DNA from: Sinonovacula constricta
Lineage: Eukaryota > Mollusca > Bivalvia > Cardiida > Solecurtidae
Assembly: GCA_007844125.1 (NCBI GenBank)
Contig: CM017558.1
Span: 42,652,769-42,716,768, forward strand
DNA: 64,000 bases
Reading direction: 5' to 3'
Below, in pieces: positions 36,901 to 50,800 of this stretch. Position 1 is the first letter of the stretch; each line of letters starts with the position of its first letter. The translations under genes and the position numbers were made by a program. Below the pieces are notes generated by a model that saw only the letters and a program-made list of their open reading frames with translations, was not told the DNA's origin and searched no databases.

Positions 36901-39900
36901 GTTTACTTCACCAGGTCCCAACACGGTTGGTTATATGGTTTTCTTCAACAGGTCACAACACGGTTGGTTATATGGTTCACTTCACCTGGTCACAACATGG
37001 TAGCTTATATGGTTTACTTCATCAGGTCACAACATGGTAGGTTATATTGTTTACTTCACCAGGTCACAACACGGTTGGTTATATGGTTTTCCTCACCAGG
37101 TCACAACATGGTTGGTTATATTGTTTTCTTCACCTGGTCACAACATGGTTGGTTATATTGTTTTCCTCACCAGGTCACAACATGGTTGGTTATATTGTTT
37201 TCTCCCCCATGTCACAACACGGTTGGTTATATTGTTTTCTTCAACAGGTCACAACATGGTTGGTTATATTGTTTTCTTCCCCATGTCACAACACGGTTGG
37301 TTATATTGTTTTCTTCACCTGGTCACAACACGGTTGGTTATATGGTTTTCTTCAACAGGCCACAACATGGTTGGTTATATTGTTTTCTTCACCAGGTCAC
37401 AACATGGTTAGTTATATTGTTTTCCTCACCAGGTCACAACATGGTTAGTTATATTGTTTTCTTCACCTGGTCACAACATGGTTGGTTATATTGTTTTCTT
37501 CACCAGGTCACAACACGGTTGGTTATATTGTTATCTTCAACAGGTCACAACACGGTTGGTTATATCGTTTTCTTCAACAGGTCACAACATGGTTGGTTAT
37601 ATTGTTTTCTTCAACAGGTTACAACATGGTTGGTTATAATGTTTTCTTCACCAGGTCACAACATGGTTAGTTATATGGTTTTCTTCACAAGGTCACAACA
37701 TGGTTGGTTATATTGTTTTCTTCACCTGGTCACAACATGGTTAGTTATATTGTTTTCTTCACCAGGTCACAACACGGTTGGTTATATTGTTTTCTTCACA
37801 TGGTCACAACAAGGTTGGTTATATTGTTTTCTTCACCTGGTCACAACATGGTTGGTTATATTGTTTTCTTCACCAGGTCACAACACGGTTGGTTATATTG
37901 TTTTCTTCACCAGGTCACAACAAGGTTGGTTATATTGTTTTCTTCACCTGGTCACAACATGGTTGGTTATATTGTTTTCTTCACCAGGTCACAACATGGT
38001 TAGTTATATTGTTTTCTTTACCAGGTCACAACATGGTTGGTTATATTGTTTTCTTCACCAGGTCACAACAAGGTTGGTTATATTGTTTTCTTCAACAGGT
38101 CACAACAAGGTTGGTTATATTGTTTCCTTCACCTGGTCACAACATGGTTGGTTATATTGTTTTCTTCACCAGGTCACAACATGGTTAGTTATATTGTTTT
38201 CTTCACCAGGTCACAACATGGTTGGTTATATTGCTTTCTTCAACAGGTCACAACCTGGTTGGTTATATTGTTTTTCTTCAACAGGTCACAACACGGTTGG
38301 TTATATTGTTTTCTTCACCAGGCCACAACACGGTTGGTTATATGGTTTTCTTCAACAGGTCACAACATGGTTGGTTATATTGTTTTCTTCACCTGGTCAC
38401 AACATGGTTGAATATATAGTCTTCTTCACAAGGTCACAACATGGTTAGTTATATTGTTTTCTTCACCTGGTCACAACATGGTTGGTTATATTGTTTTCTT
38501 CACCAGGTCACAACATGGTTAGTTACATGGTTTTCTTCACCTGGTCACAACATGGTTGGTTATATTGTTTTCTTCAACAGGTCACAACATGGTTGGTTAT
38601 GTTGTTTTCTTCCCCATGTCACAACACGCTTGGTTATATGGTTTTCTTCACCTGGTCACGACATGGTTGGTTATATTGTTTTCTTCGCCAGGTCACAACA
38701 TAGTTGGTTATATTGTTTTCTTCACCAGGTCACAACATGGCTGGTTATATTGTTTTCTTCACCTGGTCACAACACGGTTGGTTATATGGTTTTCTTCACC
38801 TGGTCACAACATGGTTGGTTATATGGTTTTCTTCGCCAGGTCACAACATGGTTGGTTATATGGTTTACTTCACCAGGTCACAACACGGTTGGTTATATTG
38901 TTTTCTTCACCTGGTCACAACACCGTTGGTTATATTGTTATCTTCAACAGGTCACAACACGGTTGGTTATATTGTTTTCTTCAACAGGTCACAACATGGT
39001 TGGTTATATTGTTTTCTTCACCATGTCACAACACGTTTGGTTATATGGTTTTCTTCAACAGGTCACAACATGGTTATTTATATTGTTTTCTTCACCTGGT
39101 CACAACAAGGTTGGTTATATGGTTTTCTTCACCTGGTCACAACATGGTTGGTTATATTGTTTTCTTCAGCAGGTCACAACATGGTTGGTTATATTGTTTT
39201 CCTCACCAGGTCACAACATGGTTGGTTATATTGTTTTCTTCCCCATGTCACAACACGGTTGGTTATATTGTTTTATTCACCAGGTCACAACATTGTAGGT
39301 TATATTGTTTTCTTCCCCATGTCACAACATGGGTAGTTATATTGTTTTCCTCACCAGGTCACAACATGGTTGGTTATATGGTTTTCTTCAACAGGTCACA
39401 ACATGGCTGGTTATATTGTTTTCTTCACCTGGTCACAACACGGTTGGTTATATTGTTTTCTTCAACAGGTCACAACATGGTTGGTTATATTGTTTTCTTC
39501 ACCAGGTCACAACATGGGTAGTTATATTGTTTTCCTCACCAGGTCACAACATGGTTGGTTATATGGTTTTCCTCACCAGGTCACAACAAGGTTGGTTATA
39601 TAGTTTTCTTCACCAGGTCACAACATGGTTAGTTATATTGTTTTCTTCACCAGGTCACAACATGGTTGGTTATATTGTTTTCTTCACCTGGTCACAACAT
39701 GGTTGGTTATATTGTTTTCTTCACCAGGTCACAACATGGTTGGTTATATTGTTTTCTTCACCTGGTCACAACATGGTTGGTTATATTTTTTTCTTCACCT
39801 GGTCACAACACGGTTGGTTATATTGTTATCTTCAATAGGTCACAACACGGTTGGTTATATTGTTTTCTTCAACAGGTCACAACATGGTTGGTTATATTGT

Positions 39901-42900
39901 TTTCTTCAACAGGTCCCAACATGGTTGGTTATATTCTTTTCTTCGCCAGGTCACAACATGGTTGGTTATATGGTTTACTTCACCAGGTCACAACACGGTT
40001 GGTTATATTGTTTTCTTCACCTGGTCACAAGACGGTTGGTTATATTGTTATCTTCAACAGGTCACAACACGGTTGGTTATATTGTTTTCTTCAACAGGTC
40101 ACAACATGGTTGGTTATATTGTTTTCTTCACCATGTCACAACACGTTTGGTTATATGGTTTTCTTCAACAGGTCACAACATGGTTATTTATATTGTTTTC
40201 TTCACCTGGTCACAACAAGGTTGGTTATATGTTTTTCTTCACCTGGTCACAACATGGTTGGTTATATTGTTTTCTTCAGCAGGTCACAACATGGTTGGTT
40301 ATATTGTTTTCCTCACCAGGTCACAACATGGTTGGTTATATTGTTTTCTTCCCCATGTCACAACATGGTTGGTTATATTGTTTTCTTCACCAGGTCACAA
40401 CATTGTAGGTTATATTGTTTTCTTCCCCATGTCACAACATGGGTAGTTATATTGTTTTCCTCACCAGGTCACAACATGGTTGGTTATATTGCTTTCTTCA
40501 ACAGGTCACAACCTGGTTGGTTATATTGTTTTCTTCAACAGGTCACAACACGGTTGGTTATATTGTTTTCTTCACCAGGCCACAACACGGTTGGTTATAT
40601 TGTTTTCTTCACCAGGTCACAACATGGTTGGTTATATTGTTTTCTTCACCTGGTCACAACATGGTTGGTTATATTTTTTTCTTCACCAGGTCACAACACG
40701 GTTGGTTATATTGTTATCTTCAATAGGTCACAACACGGTTGGTTATATTGTTTTCTTCAACAGGTCACAACATGGTTGGTTATATTGTTTTCTTCAACAG
40801 GTCCCAACATGGTTGGTTATATTCTTTTCTTCACCAGGTCACAACATGGTTAGTTATATGGTTTTCTTCAACTGGTCACAACATGGTTGGTTATATTGTT
40901 TTCTTCACCTGGTCACAACATGGTTGGTTATATGGTTTTCTTCACCAGGTCACAACATGGTTAGTTATATGGTTTTCTTCACCTGGTCACAACATGGTTG
41001 GTTATATGGTTTTCTTCACCAGGTCACAACATGGTTAGTTATATGGTTTTCTTCACCTGGTCACAACATGGTTGGTTATATTGTTTTCTTCAACTGGTCA
41101 CAACATGGTTGGTTATATGGTTTTCTTCACCTGGTCACAACATGGCTGGCTATATTGTTTTCTTCACCAGGTCACAACATGGTTAGTTATATTGTTTTCT
41201 TCACCAGGTCACAACATGGTTGGTTATATTGTTTTCTTCAACAGGTCACAACCTGGTTGGTTATATTGTTTTCTTCAACAGGTCACAACACGGTTGGTTA
41301 TATTGTTTTCTTCACCAGGTCACAACATGGTTGGTTATATTGTTTTCTTCACCTGGTCACAACATGGTTGGTTATATTGCTTTCTTCAACAGGTCACAAC
41401 ATGGTTGGTTATGTTGTTTTCTTCCCAATGTCACAACACGCTTGGTTATATGGTTTTCTTCACCTGGTCACGACATGGTTGGTTATATTGTTTTCTTCAC
41501 CATGTCACAACACGGTTGGTTATATGGTTTTCTTCAACAGGTCACAACATGGTTGGTTATATTGTTTTCTTCACCTGGTCACAACACGGTTGGTTATATT
41601 GTTTTCTTCAGCAGGTCACAACATGGTTGGTTATATTGTTTTCCTCACCAGGTCACAACATGGTTGGTTATATTGTTTTCTTCCCCATGTCACAACACGG
41701 TTGGTTAGATTGTTTTCTTCACCAGGTCACAACATTGTAGGTTATATTGTTTTCTTTCCCATGTCACAACACGGTTGGTATTAATGTTTTCTTCACCTGG
41801 TCACAACACGGTTGGTTATATGGTTTTCTTCACCTGGTCACAACACGGTTGGTTATATTGTTTTCTTCACCTGGTCACAACATGGTTGGTTATATTGTTT
41901 GCTTCACCTGGTCACAACATGGTTGGTTATATTGTTTTCTTCACCAGGTCACAACACGGTTGGTTATATGGTTTTCTTCACCTGGTCACAACATGGTTGG
42001 TTATATGGTTTTCTTCACCAGGTCACAACATGGTTGGTTATATTGTTTTCTTCACCTGGTCACAACACGGTTGGTTATATGGTTTTCCTCACCAGGTCAC
42101 AACATGGTTGGTTATATTGTTTTCTTCACCTGGTCACAACATGGTTGGTTATATTGCTTTCTTCAACAGGTCACAACATGGTTGGTTATGTTGTTTTCTT
42201 CCCAATGTCACAACACGCTTGGTTATATGGTTTTCTTCACCTGGTCACGACATGGTTGGTTATATTGTTTTCTTCACCATGTCACAACACGGTTGGTTAT
42301 ATGGTTTTCTTCAACAGGTCACAACATGGTTGGTTATATTGTTTTCTTCACCTGGTCACAACACGGTTGGTTATATTGTTTTCTTCAGCAGGTCACAACA
42401 TGGTTGGTTATATTGTTTTCCTCACCAGGTCACAACATGGTTGGTTATATTGTTTTCTTCCCCATGTCACAACACGGTTGGTTAGATTGTTTTCTTCACC
42501 AGGTCACAACATTGTAGGTTATATTGTTTTCTTTCCCATGTCACAACACGGTTGGTATTAATGTTTTCTTCACCTGGTCACAACACGGTTGGTTATATGG
42601 TTTTCTTCACCTGGTCACAACACGGTTGGTTATATTGTTTTCTTTACCTGGTCACAACACGGTGGGTTATATGGTTTTCCTCACCAGGTCACAACATGTT
42701 TGGTTATATTGTTTTTTTCACCCGGTCAAAACATGGATGGTTATATTGTTTGCTTCACCAGGTCACAACATGGTTGGTTATATGGTTTTCGTCACCAGTT
42801 CACAACATGGTTGGTTATATTGTTTTCTCCACCAGGTCCATACACGGTTATATTGTGTGTTTTTTATCAGGTCACAACAATATTTGGTCTATTGTTGTCT

Positions 42901-43065
42901 TCAACAGGTCACACCATGGTTGGTTAAATTGTTTTCTTCACGATGTCACAACATGGTTGGTTATATGGTTTTCGTCACCAGGTCACAACACGGTTGGTTA
43001 TATTGTTTTCTTCACCATGTCACAATATGGTTATGTCACTTGTTTTCTTCACCGGATCACAAATA
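33989..43065. repeat. 37-bp minisatellite, right arm (about 245 copies)
   Basis: It continues the same unit and variants as the left arm, resuming exactly at the duplicated CAG. It contains long blocks copied at distances that are whole multiples of 37 bp. Blocks around 25.76-27.21 kb reappear at about 34.65-36.36 kb, 33.99-34.4 kb reappears at 36.36-36.8 kb, and later blocks recur every 1,110, 1,332 and 777 bp. The last units (42830-43065) carry deletions and substitutions typical of an array edge. No gene is supported. Confidence 0.97.
36357..36359. other. Unoccupied copy of the Harbinger target site
   Basis: The sequence to the left of this CAG matches the left flank of the transposon, including the rare variants TTATAGGGTTTACTTCACC and ACATTGTTGG. 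The sequence to the right matches the right flank (TGGTTAGTTATATTG, then TTTACCATGTC). It shows what the target looked like before insertion. Confidence 0.9.
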
Positions 43066-43604
43066 AACAGATAAACAGAATGTGTAATAGGTGCATTTCT
43101 CTGGAATTTAACAAGGCGACGAATGGAACCTTGAATATCGCGTGCGGTGCTTAATTTCGCACAATACCTTGATCAATTTTATCCGGGAGACTTTATTAGA
43201 GCTACAATTCAAACCAATATATCTATGCATCTAAAATAGATGTCCATATAAACCTAATTCGTCCGATTTTCTGTGGAGCCTAAATGACACACCTGTACAG
43301 ATTTGTACTGTTCTACACACAGATTGTTTATGCAGGACAAAACAACAACAAAAACAAACTAGAATTTCACGAAAAAAAATGTAACTAAGCATTTCTACTA
43401 CATCGGTGCGGTATTCCTCTAGACCAGCCATTGCAGTTTAGGAACAATAACATGTTATTGAATTCAGTTTCCAAGAAAAGCGGTAAAAGACTGGACGAAA
43501 ATGAAACAGTTTGTGTTTACATTGTCAAATTACCATTGTATTTTCGTGCATCTCTTATTTAAAGTTGGAACATCTAAAATAAAATCAAAAATCTTAATAA
43601 AATT
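43066..43604. other. Non-coding stretch, nothing assignable
   Basis: Unique AT-rich sequence after the array; only short unsupported frames. Confidence 0.5.
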
Positions 43605-43800
43605 GTTCCCAGTGGCCGAGCGGTAAGAGTATTTCTTCATCAACTTTCATCGTGGGTTGGGTTCAGATCGGGGAGAGAATATTTTGGTGTGGTAGATCTT
43701 CCAGCGGTGTACCGGTTGTTCTACCCAGATATTTTTTTATTCTTCTGGGTTCTGATCGACCATAAATAATCTGGACGTCGCCAGGATGAAAATAATTGTG
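43605..43800 (+). repeat. tRNA-derived SINE, plus strand
   Basis: The head has an A box TGGCCGAGCGG (about 43613-43623) followed about 40 bp later by a B-box-like GGGTTCAGATC. Both are spaced as in a tRNA, with features of tRNA-Leu/Ser type heads. The body ends with TTCTACCCAGA and TCTGGGTT, also seen in the minus-strand copy near 19.5 kb. The tRNA acceptor stem and fold are lost, so it is a SINE, not a tRNA gene. Confidence 0.7.
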
Positions 43801-46800
43801 TCCTTGTGATATGATAAAATAATCAAAACGACATATACACATTGTATGTAAATCATTTATTGCATGATATTAGAAAATATATCTCCAGTAAACATTGGTT
43901 CTTATAATTATTTTATTAAATTGTTGATGTTTTGAAAACATGCCACTGGCAACATATGTATGGTAACACAAACTACAGGCATTGTAAAATATATTTACTA
44001 GACATGGCGATTTCCTCAGCTACATACCACTAAAGTATAAATTGTATCATAATGTCAGCAATGTATTGTTATTTATTTTTCCTTTCTTTAAATGCAAATT
44101 GATACTGAGTTCTGTCAACACAGGGTTGTTGCTAATAATTTTTGTCTTTTATATGTTGTTCACTTGGATAACATCACATTTATTTTTGTTTTGTATGGTC
44201 CATGTCAGATTCATCCTCGTTAAAGTTGTGACCTCAACCATAAATAATGCTAATTATTCAAACACAAATCTCTTGTATTCGTCCGCATCTGTTTAACTTG
44301 TTAAAATTACCTAGACACGTTTTTTTTATTTCATTAGAAGAATACTGCATGATTAATTTGGATGAAAGGTGACAAACATTCCGAACTCTTCGGCTACTCA
44401 AGCATTTTACATCAACACTTATGAGCACAGATAAAGCACGTTATTGGGGCAGGAGACAACAAATGCTGTACACACATCGGAATTAGTTCGCGATCGAGAT
44501 GGCCTCAGGGGTCTGGTTAGCAATAGGGGACAGAGTGACACAAATGACTGTTCAGGCAGCTAAGTAGATGACAGCTTGGGATTATACATTAAGCATGAGA
44601 TCTGATATACATTTTCCGGTTTATCTAAGTGCAAATAATAAAACGATTATGTTCAAAATGTCCTGTTAACTGGGCATGTTACCAGATATTGATTTTTAAT
44701 AATTTTTAAATAAGAACAGTGCACATGTTACTCCCACATCAATCTTATAACAGTGGGTTAACATATATGGACGGGAATATCCGCCATTTCACTCATAATG
44801 CTTTGCGATATTTCAATTTGTTTGTCCATGTTGATTGTACCATTTCTTCTTTACGCAGTGTGTTCATATTGGTATTAAGTTATTTTAATTGTAACATTAT
44901 GATGTTTTATGATGTACCTGTTATTCTTCAAGAACAATGAAAACGTTTCATATTTAATTGAAACATTGGAGTTAATATACACATAGTCTAATTATAATAA
45001 GTACATCTGAGTTTTACTTTGCTATTCTTGTTACAAGTGTGTTCAGTAAGTCTAATTCCTTTATTTTAAAACGTGTGCTTCTCATTTCATTTATTATTTA
45101 TTTATTTATTTTATTTTATTTCCAAATTATATTTTTCAAGTTTGCGCTTTACTGGACCCTTTTAAATAAAGGGACGTAACTGCTTCAAATATAAGAACAT
45201 TACCGCTACCATTGCCGCTGTCGACACTATTATTCGCCAAGAAAACAAGTCCATCTGCAGCAAGCCATCCCATTCGGAACACTTCACCCATTCTCTAGCG
45301 GAGTGCTACTACTGGGTTTGCTCAGTTTAGTGATTGGGCTGGTCGCAAATTGGCAAAATATAAATCCAAATAGCATTAAAGGACATTTTTTCAAGAAAAT
45401 GTCTACGACTATAATACAATATTTAAATACATGAGTAGAAGTCGTATGTAATGTTTTATAATGCAAACTATTTGCCCTGATAGTGTTCGTACTCCTAGGA
45501 AAATAACAAATAACTGTAACTTGCATTCAATGAATCTTTATTATCGATGCATTATTATTATTGTTTATTTTTTACCAGCTGGTTTGTTTTGTGTTATAAT
45601 TATTGTACTGTGTCGCGCTTTACTTTTTTCAATATAGAATGTGTACGGGATAAACTAAACCTATGTTATAATCACTGTAAAACACGCTTCACGCTTACAT
45701 AAAGGTCCACCAGAACTCAAGTAGCCATGTACACCTGAAGTGCGAGATGTATTTGAGACAGGAAAATCATTTGCCTGATAATCGGACGGTGGAGCTAGCT
45801 GTGGGATCGACATTGCTTTTTTTTCAAAATTACCGAACAATTTATAGAATATTGATGTATGGAAATGAAGTCAAAACAAGTGTTGTATTTATTAAACGGC
45901 CATAAAAACAAGAAGACGTATAACCATTGTTGGTGTATGTTGTACAGCCGTATATCTCTTTTTGAAAGTTAAGCCTCTCAGCGCATAGAACTCGTTCAGT
46001 GCGAAGGACTGAATGTCGTTGCCTTGTCTTATTTGTTCGCAAGCTTGAATATTCCGTTCCTCTACATCTATCGACAATCATGATATCTGGTGCTATTAAT
46101 AAACGATTTTAAACAGTTCTGGAGAAATTGTAGCAACATTGTTTGGGCGGTGTTTGTCCAGGCTTTAAAATGACAAACAAAAAACGAAAGCTCGGCAATA
46201 TAAAACAAGATTTAGATTATGTCTTGTTGTTATTATTGTTTTATATATTTACATAGTATATTCCTATATACGCCTCACAACTTGTCAAAAGTATGCATTT
46301 ATATACAATCCTAAACAGCATGTAAAGCAATCCGTATTTCTACGCTAGCTAAAACATATGCCTACCATGAACCATTTTGTATATCACTGGATTCTGAACA
46401 AAACATTAAAACTTACGGATATTGTGGGAAATAATGTATGATGCATAGAAACGTGTAGGAACCGGGTCTGATTTTGCGCTATTATTGTTCTCTTATTACA
46501 AGAAAATAACGATGTAACCTTACCAGTACGTTACATCGAGAATTTGTTATTTAAATCGAAAATTGATACATAACATTCAAACCCGTAGGCCCGCTCATAT
46601 ATTCACCTATGCCATCTTTAACCATTGATTTGCAATACAATACATGCAATTAAAACGGTACGTTTTGTGCATACATGTACTGTATCTTACCAGATTATCC
46701 ACACGACTCAAGTTTAGTCCACTGTGTTATCAAACATGACCAATGTCAGCGCTAACAATGGTAAATGTCGGCCTGTGTCATTTAAGGGATACATGAGGAT

Positions 46801-47774
46801 TATGTAGCGAACCAGAAAAGGTCAATAATGAATTACATATCCATTTGTGTTAGCAGCAAAGTGTCAATAACACTTCTCCTTATCCGTATTCTCTTCTTCC
46901 TTCTCGTCCTCTTCATCATCCTCAATTTGCTATAATTTTCATGAATATCCTAATCCTATTAATCAATATACTATAACAGAAGATACATTTACATTAGTAA
47001 ATAGCTACGATTAGTTGTATAAAATGCACACTTCCCGATCTTTAAATATACCGTCACAAAATAATAAATTGATCATTTGCATGAAAACAAGGTTGCTGTT
47101 ATTTAAAAGATATTTCCACATGTTTCACTTTGTAGCAGAATATCGTTATGTTCGAACAAATCATTCATCTCATCCGTGTCTATTTTGTCGAAACTCTTTA
47201 TCTATCAATGACTGTACATTAAAAATATCTGAAGGGTCCTTTGTTGTTATTCTAAAGATGAACACACCGTCTACAATGCGCTAATCGTTTTCGTTTATGT
47301 GCAGTCTGTAATTTGCACGCAGTGTTACCTGTAATACGCTCCACACTACCCTGGCTGACAGTGACATCTCTGTGACTTTTGGACGAGGAGGGAGACTATA
47401 CTACTTTTTTGTGGAGCGCTGAAAACCGGTTGGTTATCCTGGGATACACTCTCTGTGTTTGTGTCAAGAGTGTATATGTTGTTTATATGCTGTATAGCTG
47501 GTGATTCTGGGCCATTGTGGTTGTTTTTTCTCCGGATGCCTCTGTGGTTTTAGTCTGTCTTCATTGACTACTTAGAACCGTATAAAATACGCCCTTAGCC
47601 AGTCGTTTGTCAATAAATGGGGGTGCAGGTGAAAGAAAAAAAAACTATTGGACCTGCACCGGAACAATTATTTGTAAATATATATAATAAATTTCCATAT
47701 GAACTTGAAGTTTTCATCTTTACATTAATCAGGAGCTACTCTTCGCGCCTGATTCGGGAAATTTGCGTTGGAGA
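43801..47774. other. Non-coding stretch, probable 3' flank of the IgSF gene
   Basis: No exon with two good splice sites and a recognisable motif was found. The minus-strand frame at 45892-46081 contains the block shared with 16960-17035. A short frame at 45183-45295 (minus, starting MGEVFRMGWLAADG and ending at a possible donor) could be a leader exon, but it has no support. Confidence 0.45.
45955..46080. repeat. Segment paralogous to 16960-17035
   Basis: It shares GAACGAGTTCT and the GCG-TGAGAGGCT-AACT-TCAAAA block (minus strand). It lies about 1.7 kb downstream of the terminal tail exon at 47775, as the partner does relative to 18639. Confidence 0.5.
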
Positions 47775-47815
47775 TTATTCTTTCTTCAAGTTTTCGTATG
47801 TGATTCGTTGTTCCG
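47775..47815 (-). CDS. Terminal coding exon (TYENLKKE-stop)
   Basis: 41 nt, entered in phase 1 after acceptor CTTTTTACAG, encoding EQRITYENLKKE and TAA. It adds a third YxxL nine residues after YTSL. It is conserved with 18679-18639. Confidence 0.78.
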
Positions 47816-50800
47816 CTGTAAAAAGAGAACATCACGCATCGATTTAATAGCTCAGTGTAGTATAGGCTGCATCTATACCACTGTTTACTCAATAAACTTT
47901 AAATGTTTAATCACTGATCTTAACAAAAACGCCATTATAGATAAGATACATCTTGTGGCATGTTTGTTATATTAGGCTAACATACTACAAACTCCATTTA
48001 TTAATTAATTTATCTCTGATGATTAGGTGAATGATAACTCTTAATAGCTAAAATATTGAAATATAAGTCTAATATAAAGATATGCAATGAAAACAAGAAA
48101 ACTTGCACATATATTCTGATTTTTTTTAAACGTAGAACTACTTCAGAAAGACTGCAAAGACATTTGCCTCAAAACTTTTCCTTGTAAGTATAGAATGTTC
48201 TCCGTATAGGAAGATACGCTACAAATATAATGTCACGCACCTGCTTCTTCGAGACTGGTATACACAGGCTGACTTCTGGACTGGTTCAAAGACTCGTAGG
48301 TCGCCTCACTTAAAATGGTGCACATAAAATAGTTCTTTAACTAGTTTAGTTGAATGTTTCAAAATAACTGTATACACAATTGCAAAAAATAGATTAACAA
48401 TAAATCAGTCTCAGTGACTGGTCATAGTTAATTATACGTATATATAGTGTATAGTGTATCAATTATGTTTACAGCGTCATGTGTAAGTATCTGTCAAAAT
48501 AAAATCCACAGTTAACCGTTAAAACTGTAAACCATAAAGTACATTCGTGCTGGCAGTATTGTTCATTGGCTAAACACGAGAACGTGGTTCAACACTAATT
48601 TGAAACTTAGTCCAGTTTGCAACGTTCAGAATTATTTGGGGTGTTTTCCCCTATACTAGAAAATGAGCTAGGTATTAATTTACTTTTAAAACATTAATGA
48701 TAAACCGTTCATGTTTCTTTTCTTTCTTGTGTCGTTTGGTATAGGTAAATGAGGCAATCACAAATAGTAGTCTACATTTTGGGATAATAAGGATGAACAA
48801 CATTAAAAACCGTGTATTTGAATCCATGATTTGTCTGTATTAATATTCCGATAATAATTGGTTACACACTGTTCGTAATAAAACACATTAATTACAATTC
48901 ATATGAATCAAATTCAGTAAAATTGTATTGCTGTATGTATCTATGTTTTTTTTTGTCTGTAAACAAATCAAGAGTGCGTGAGAAACGGTACCGGAAACCT
49001 TCTGCTTTTAACGCGTATATACGTATGTATGTTTTATTTGTGCGTTCTTTGTTGTTGTTTTGTTAACTGTTTATAAACATGTTAATACTGTTACTTTGTA
49101 TTTATGTGCTCCATCCTGTAAATGTTTCTATCAAATTGAACTCAGGAACACATAATGCGACAGAAACCTCGTTTAGGTAACACAATAATATAAAGCAATT
49201 GTGCAAGTTGATTGGCCAGAATATGCTTATTTATTGCTTGTTATATTGTATTCATTTTTACAATAATTTTACAGTTATAAACAGCTTTGAAGCGAATTTA
49301 TTTGTTTTCCAACGCAGAGGTCCTTCCACTACAATCCTTTGTGAAGCTACATTTGCATATTCTTGTAAAGAAAGCGGTGCCCCTTTTTACCAAAACGTTC
49401 TTATATTTTATATAGTTTATGCTACATATACTATATGAACTTGTGTAGATGTATTATTGTGGTATTTTATACTTTCACTGATTTGTAAAGTTAGTGTAGT
49501 GTGTTTACACATCATACTATCTGGAAATCAACGTGATTACTCACAGGACTGGCCAGGACAAGCATCGTCATCTTAAGCTCATCGTTACCTCATAACGTGG
49601 GTAGTTATTTATTGCTTTCTGGTTGTTGTTCATGTCACATGTTGCTTTTTATGTCCTTGTAATTTGGTTAAATCCACTTAGTCATAAAATTATGTAGCTT
49701 CTATATTATTTATTATTCAAAGAGCAGCGTGTTATTCTCTTATTGGACATGAGAAGTGAAATGAGCTTGAACAGTAATAAAACTATTTCAAAAATATCAC
49801 CATTTTTTAAATTGAAAGGAGCAATAATTTTATATTTTCTTATTTCTGATTACAACAATGATACCTGTGCAGTGAGGCGGTCGTTAAAACTGTGCCTGTG
49901 TAACTACTTTATGTTTTTATTGAATTCATCATATAAGGATTGCTACGTCTATTTCCCGTGCATGGACATTGGACTTCCTCACTTCCATCTACACGTAAAC
50001 GCTATGTTACAACAATGTGCACTTCTTCTCCGGTCAATTACTCCTTGATTCAAAATAATAATAATAATTTACTTTTAACAATTGTATGTAGTTATTCTAA
50101 TGAAAAGGATACTTCCGTGTCTTCTAGATACCATATGAATATTATTTTTCGATTACGCCACTGCCTAAGGAAACATCAGCGCATGGAAATATTTTATAAA
50201 AATAGATAGGGTTTATTTGCTTGATTTTGGGAACCCTCATAAGTTGAAAGATAAAAGCTCTGTTAACCTGGGTTAAGCATCACAATCGGTCCCTTTCGCA
50301 GACTGACGTGTTTATATTGTGTGCAAAGTAATGTAATGCAAATTTAGTTCACCCGATTGAAATTAATCATTTGTGATAATTATTAAATGCATATCAATGT
50401 TATTGTATGTTTGTTACTTGCTGTAGTGCTATAATACCATTAGTCTATGATGGCCACAGTTAAGATATTGCGTAAAATAATATTATAATAAACTATGTAA
50501 TCGGCATTTGAACCTCATGTAGAACTCACCACACCGAGTAACATAAATGTACTTGAAGCTGCAGATCTTCTCCTTGATAACTTTCCATAAATGCAGTGAC
50601 ACTATTTAGGCAAGTAATTGATATTAGACAGCGAGCCAACTGTGCACCATTAATTGCAGTTTTGTTGCTTTGAACGTAACTCTATTTCCTTCTACCTAAA
50701 CTGCACGGTGGAGGCGTTTACTCCAAAGGTCTCTATCTCGACGATATACTTACTATAATTAATTGTTTTATCTCTAGAATGACCAATATTATTACACAAG

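Noticed and set aside
22840..43065. CRISPR-like array of 37-bp repeats
   Set aside because: The repeats are directly contiguous with no spacers, and the DNA is eukaryotic.
22840..43065. G-quadruplex array from the GGTTGG in each unit
   Set aside because: Only one GGTTGG per 37 bp, so loops would be far too long for a stable two-layer structure.
22903..43154. Dozens of overlapping plus-strand open frames up to 779 codons
   Set aside because: All are readings of the same 37-bp unit in three frames; there are no splice sites, no unique domain, and variation follows units rather than codons.
43605..43690. tRNA gene
   Set aside because: Boxes are present, but the stems do not pair and a SINE body follows.
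45183..45295. Possible minus-strand leader exon (MGEVFRMGWLAADG...)
   Set aside because: Only one plausible splice donor and no convincing signal peptide or following exon.
50530..50558. Possible 29-nt tail mini-exon of the IgSF receptor (FKYIYVTRC)
   Set aside because: Including it breaks the phase between the exons at 51754-51730 and 48308-48241, which join in frame without it.
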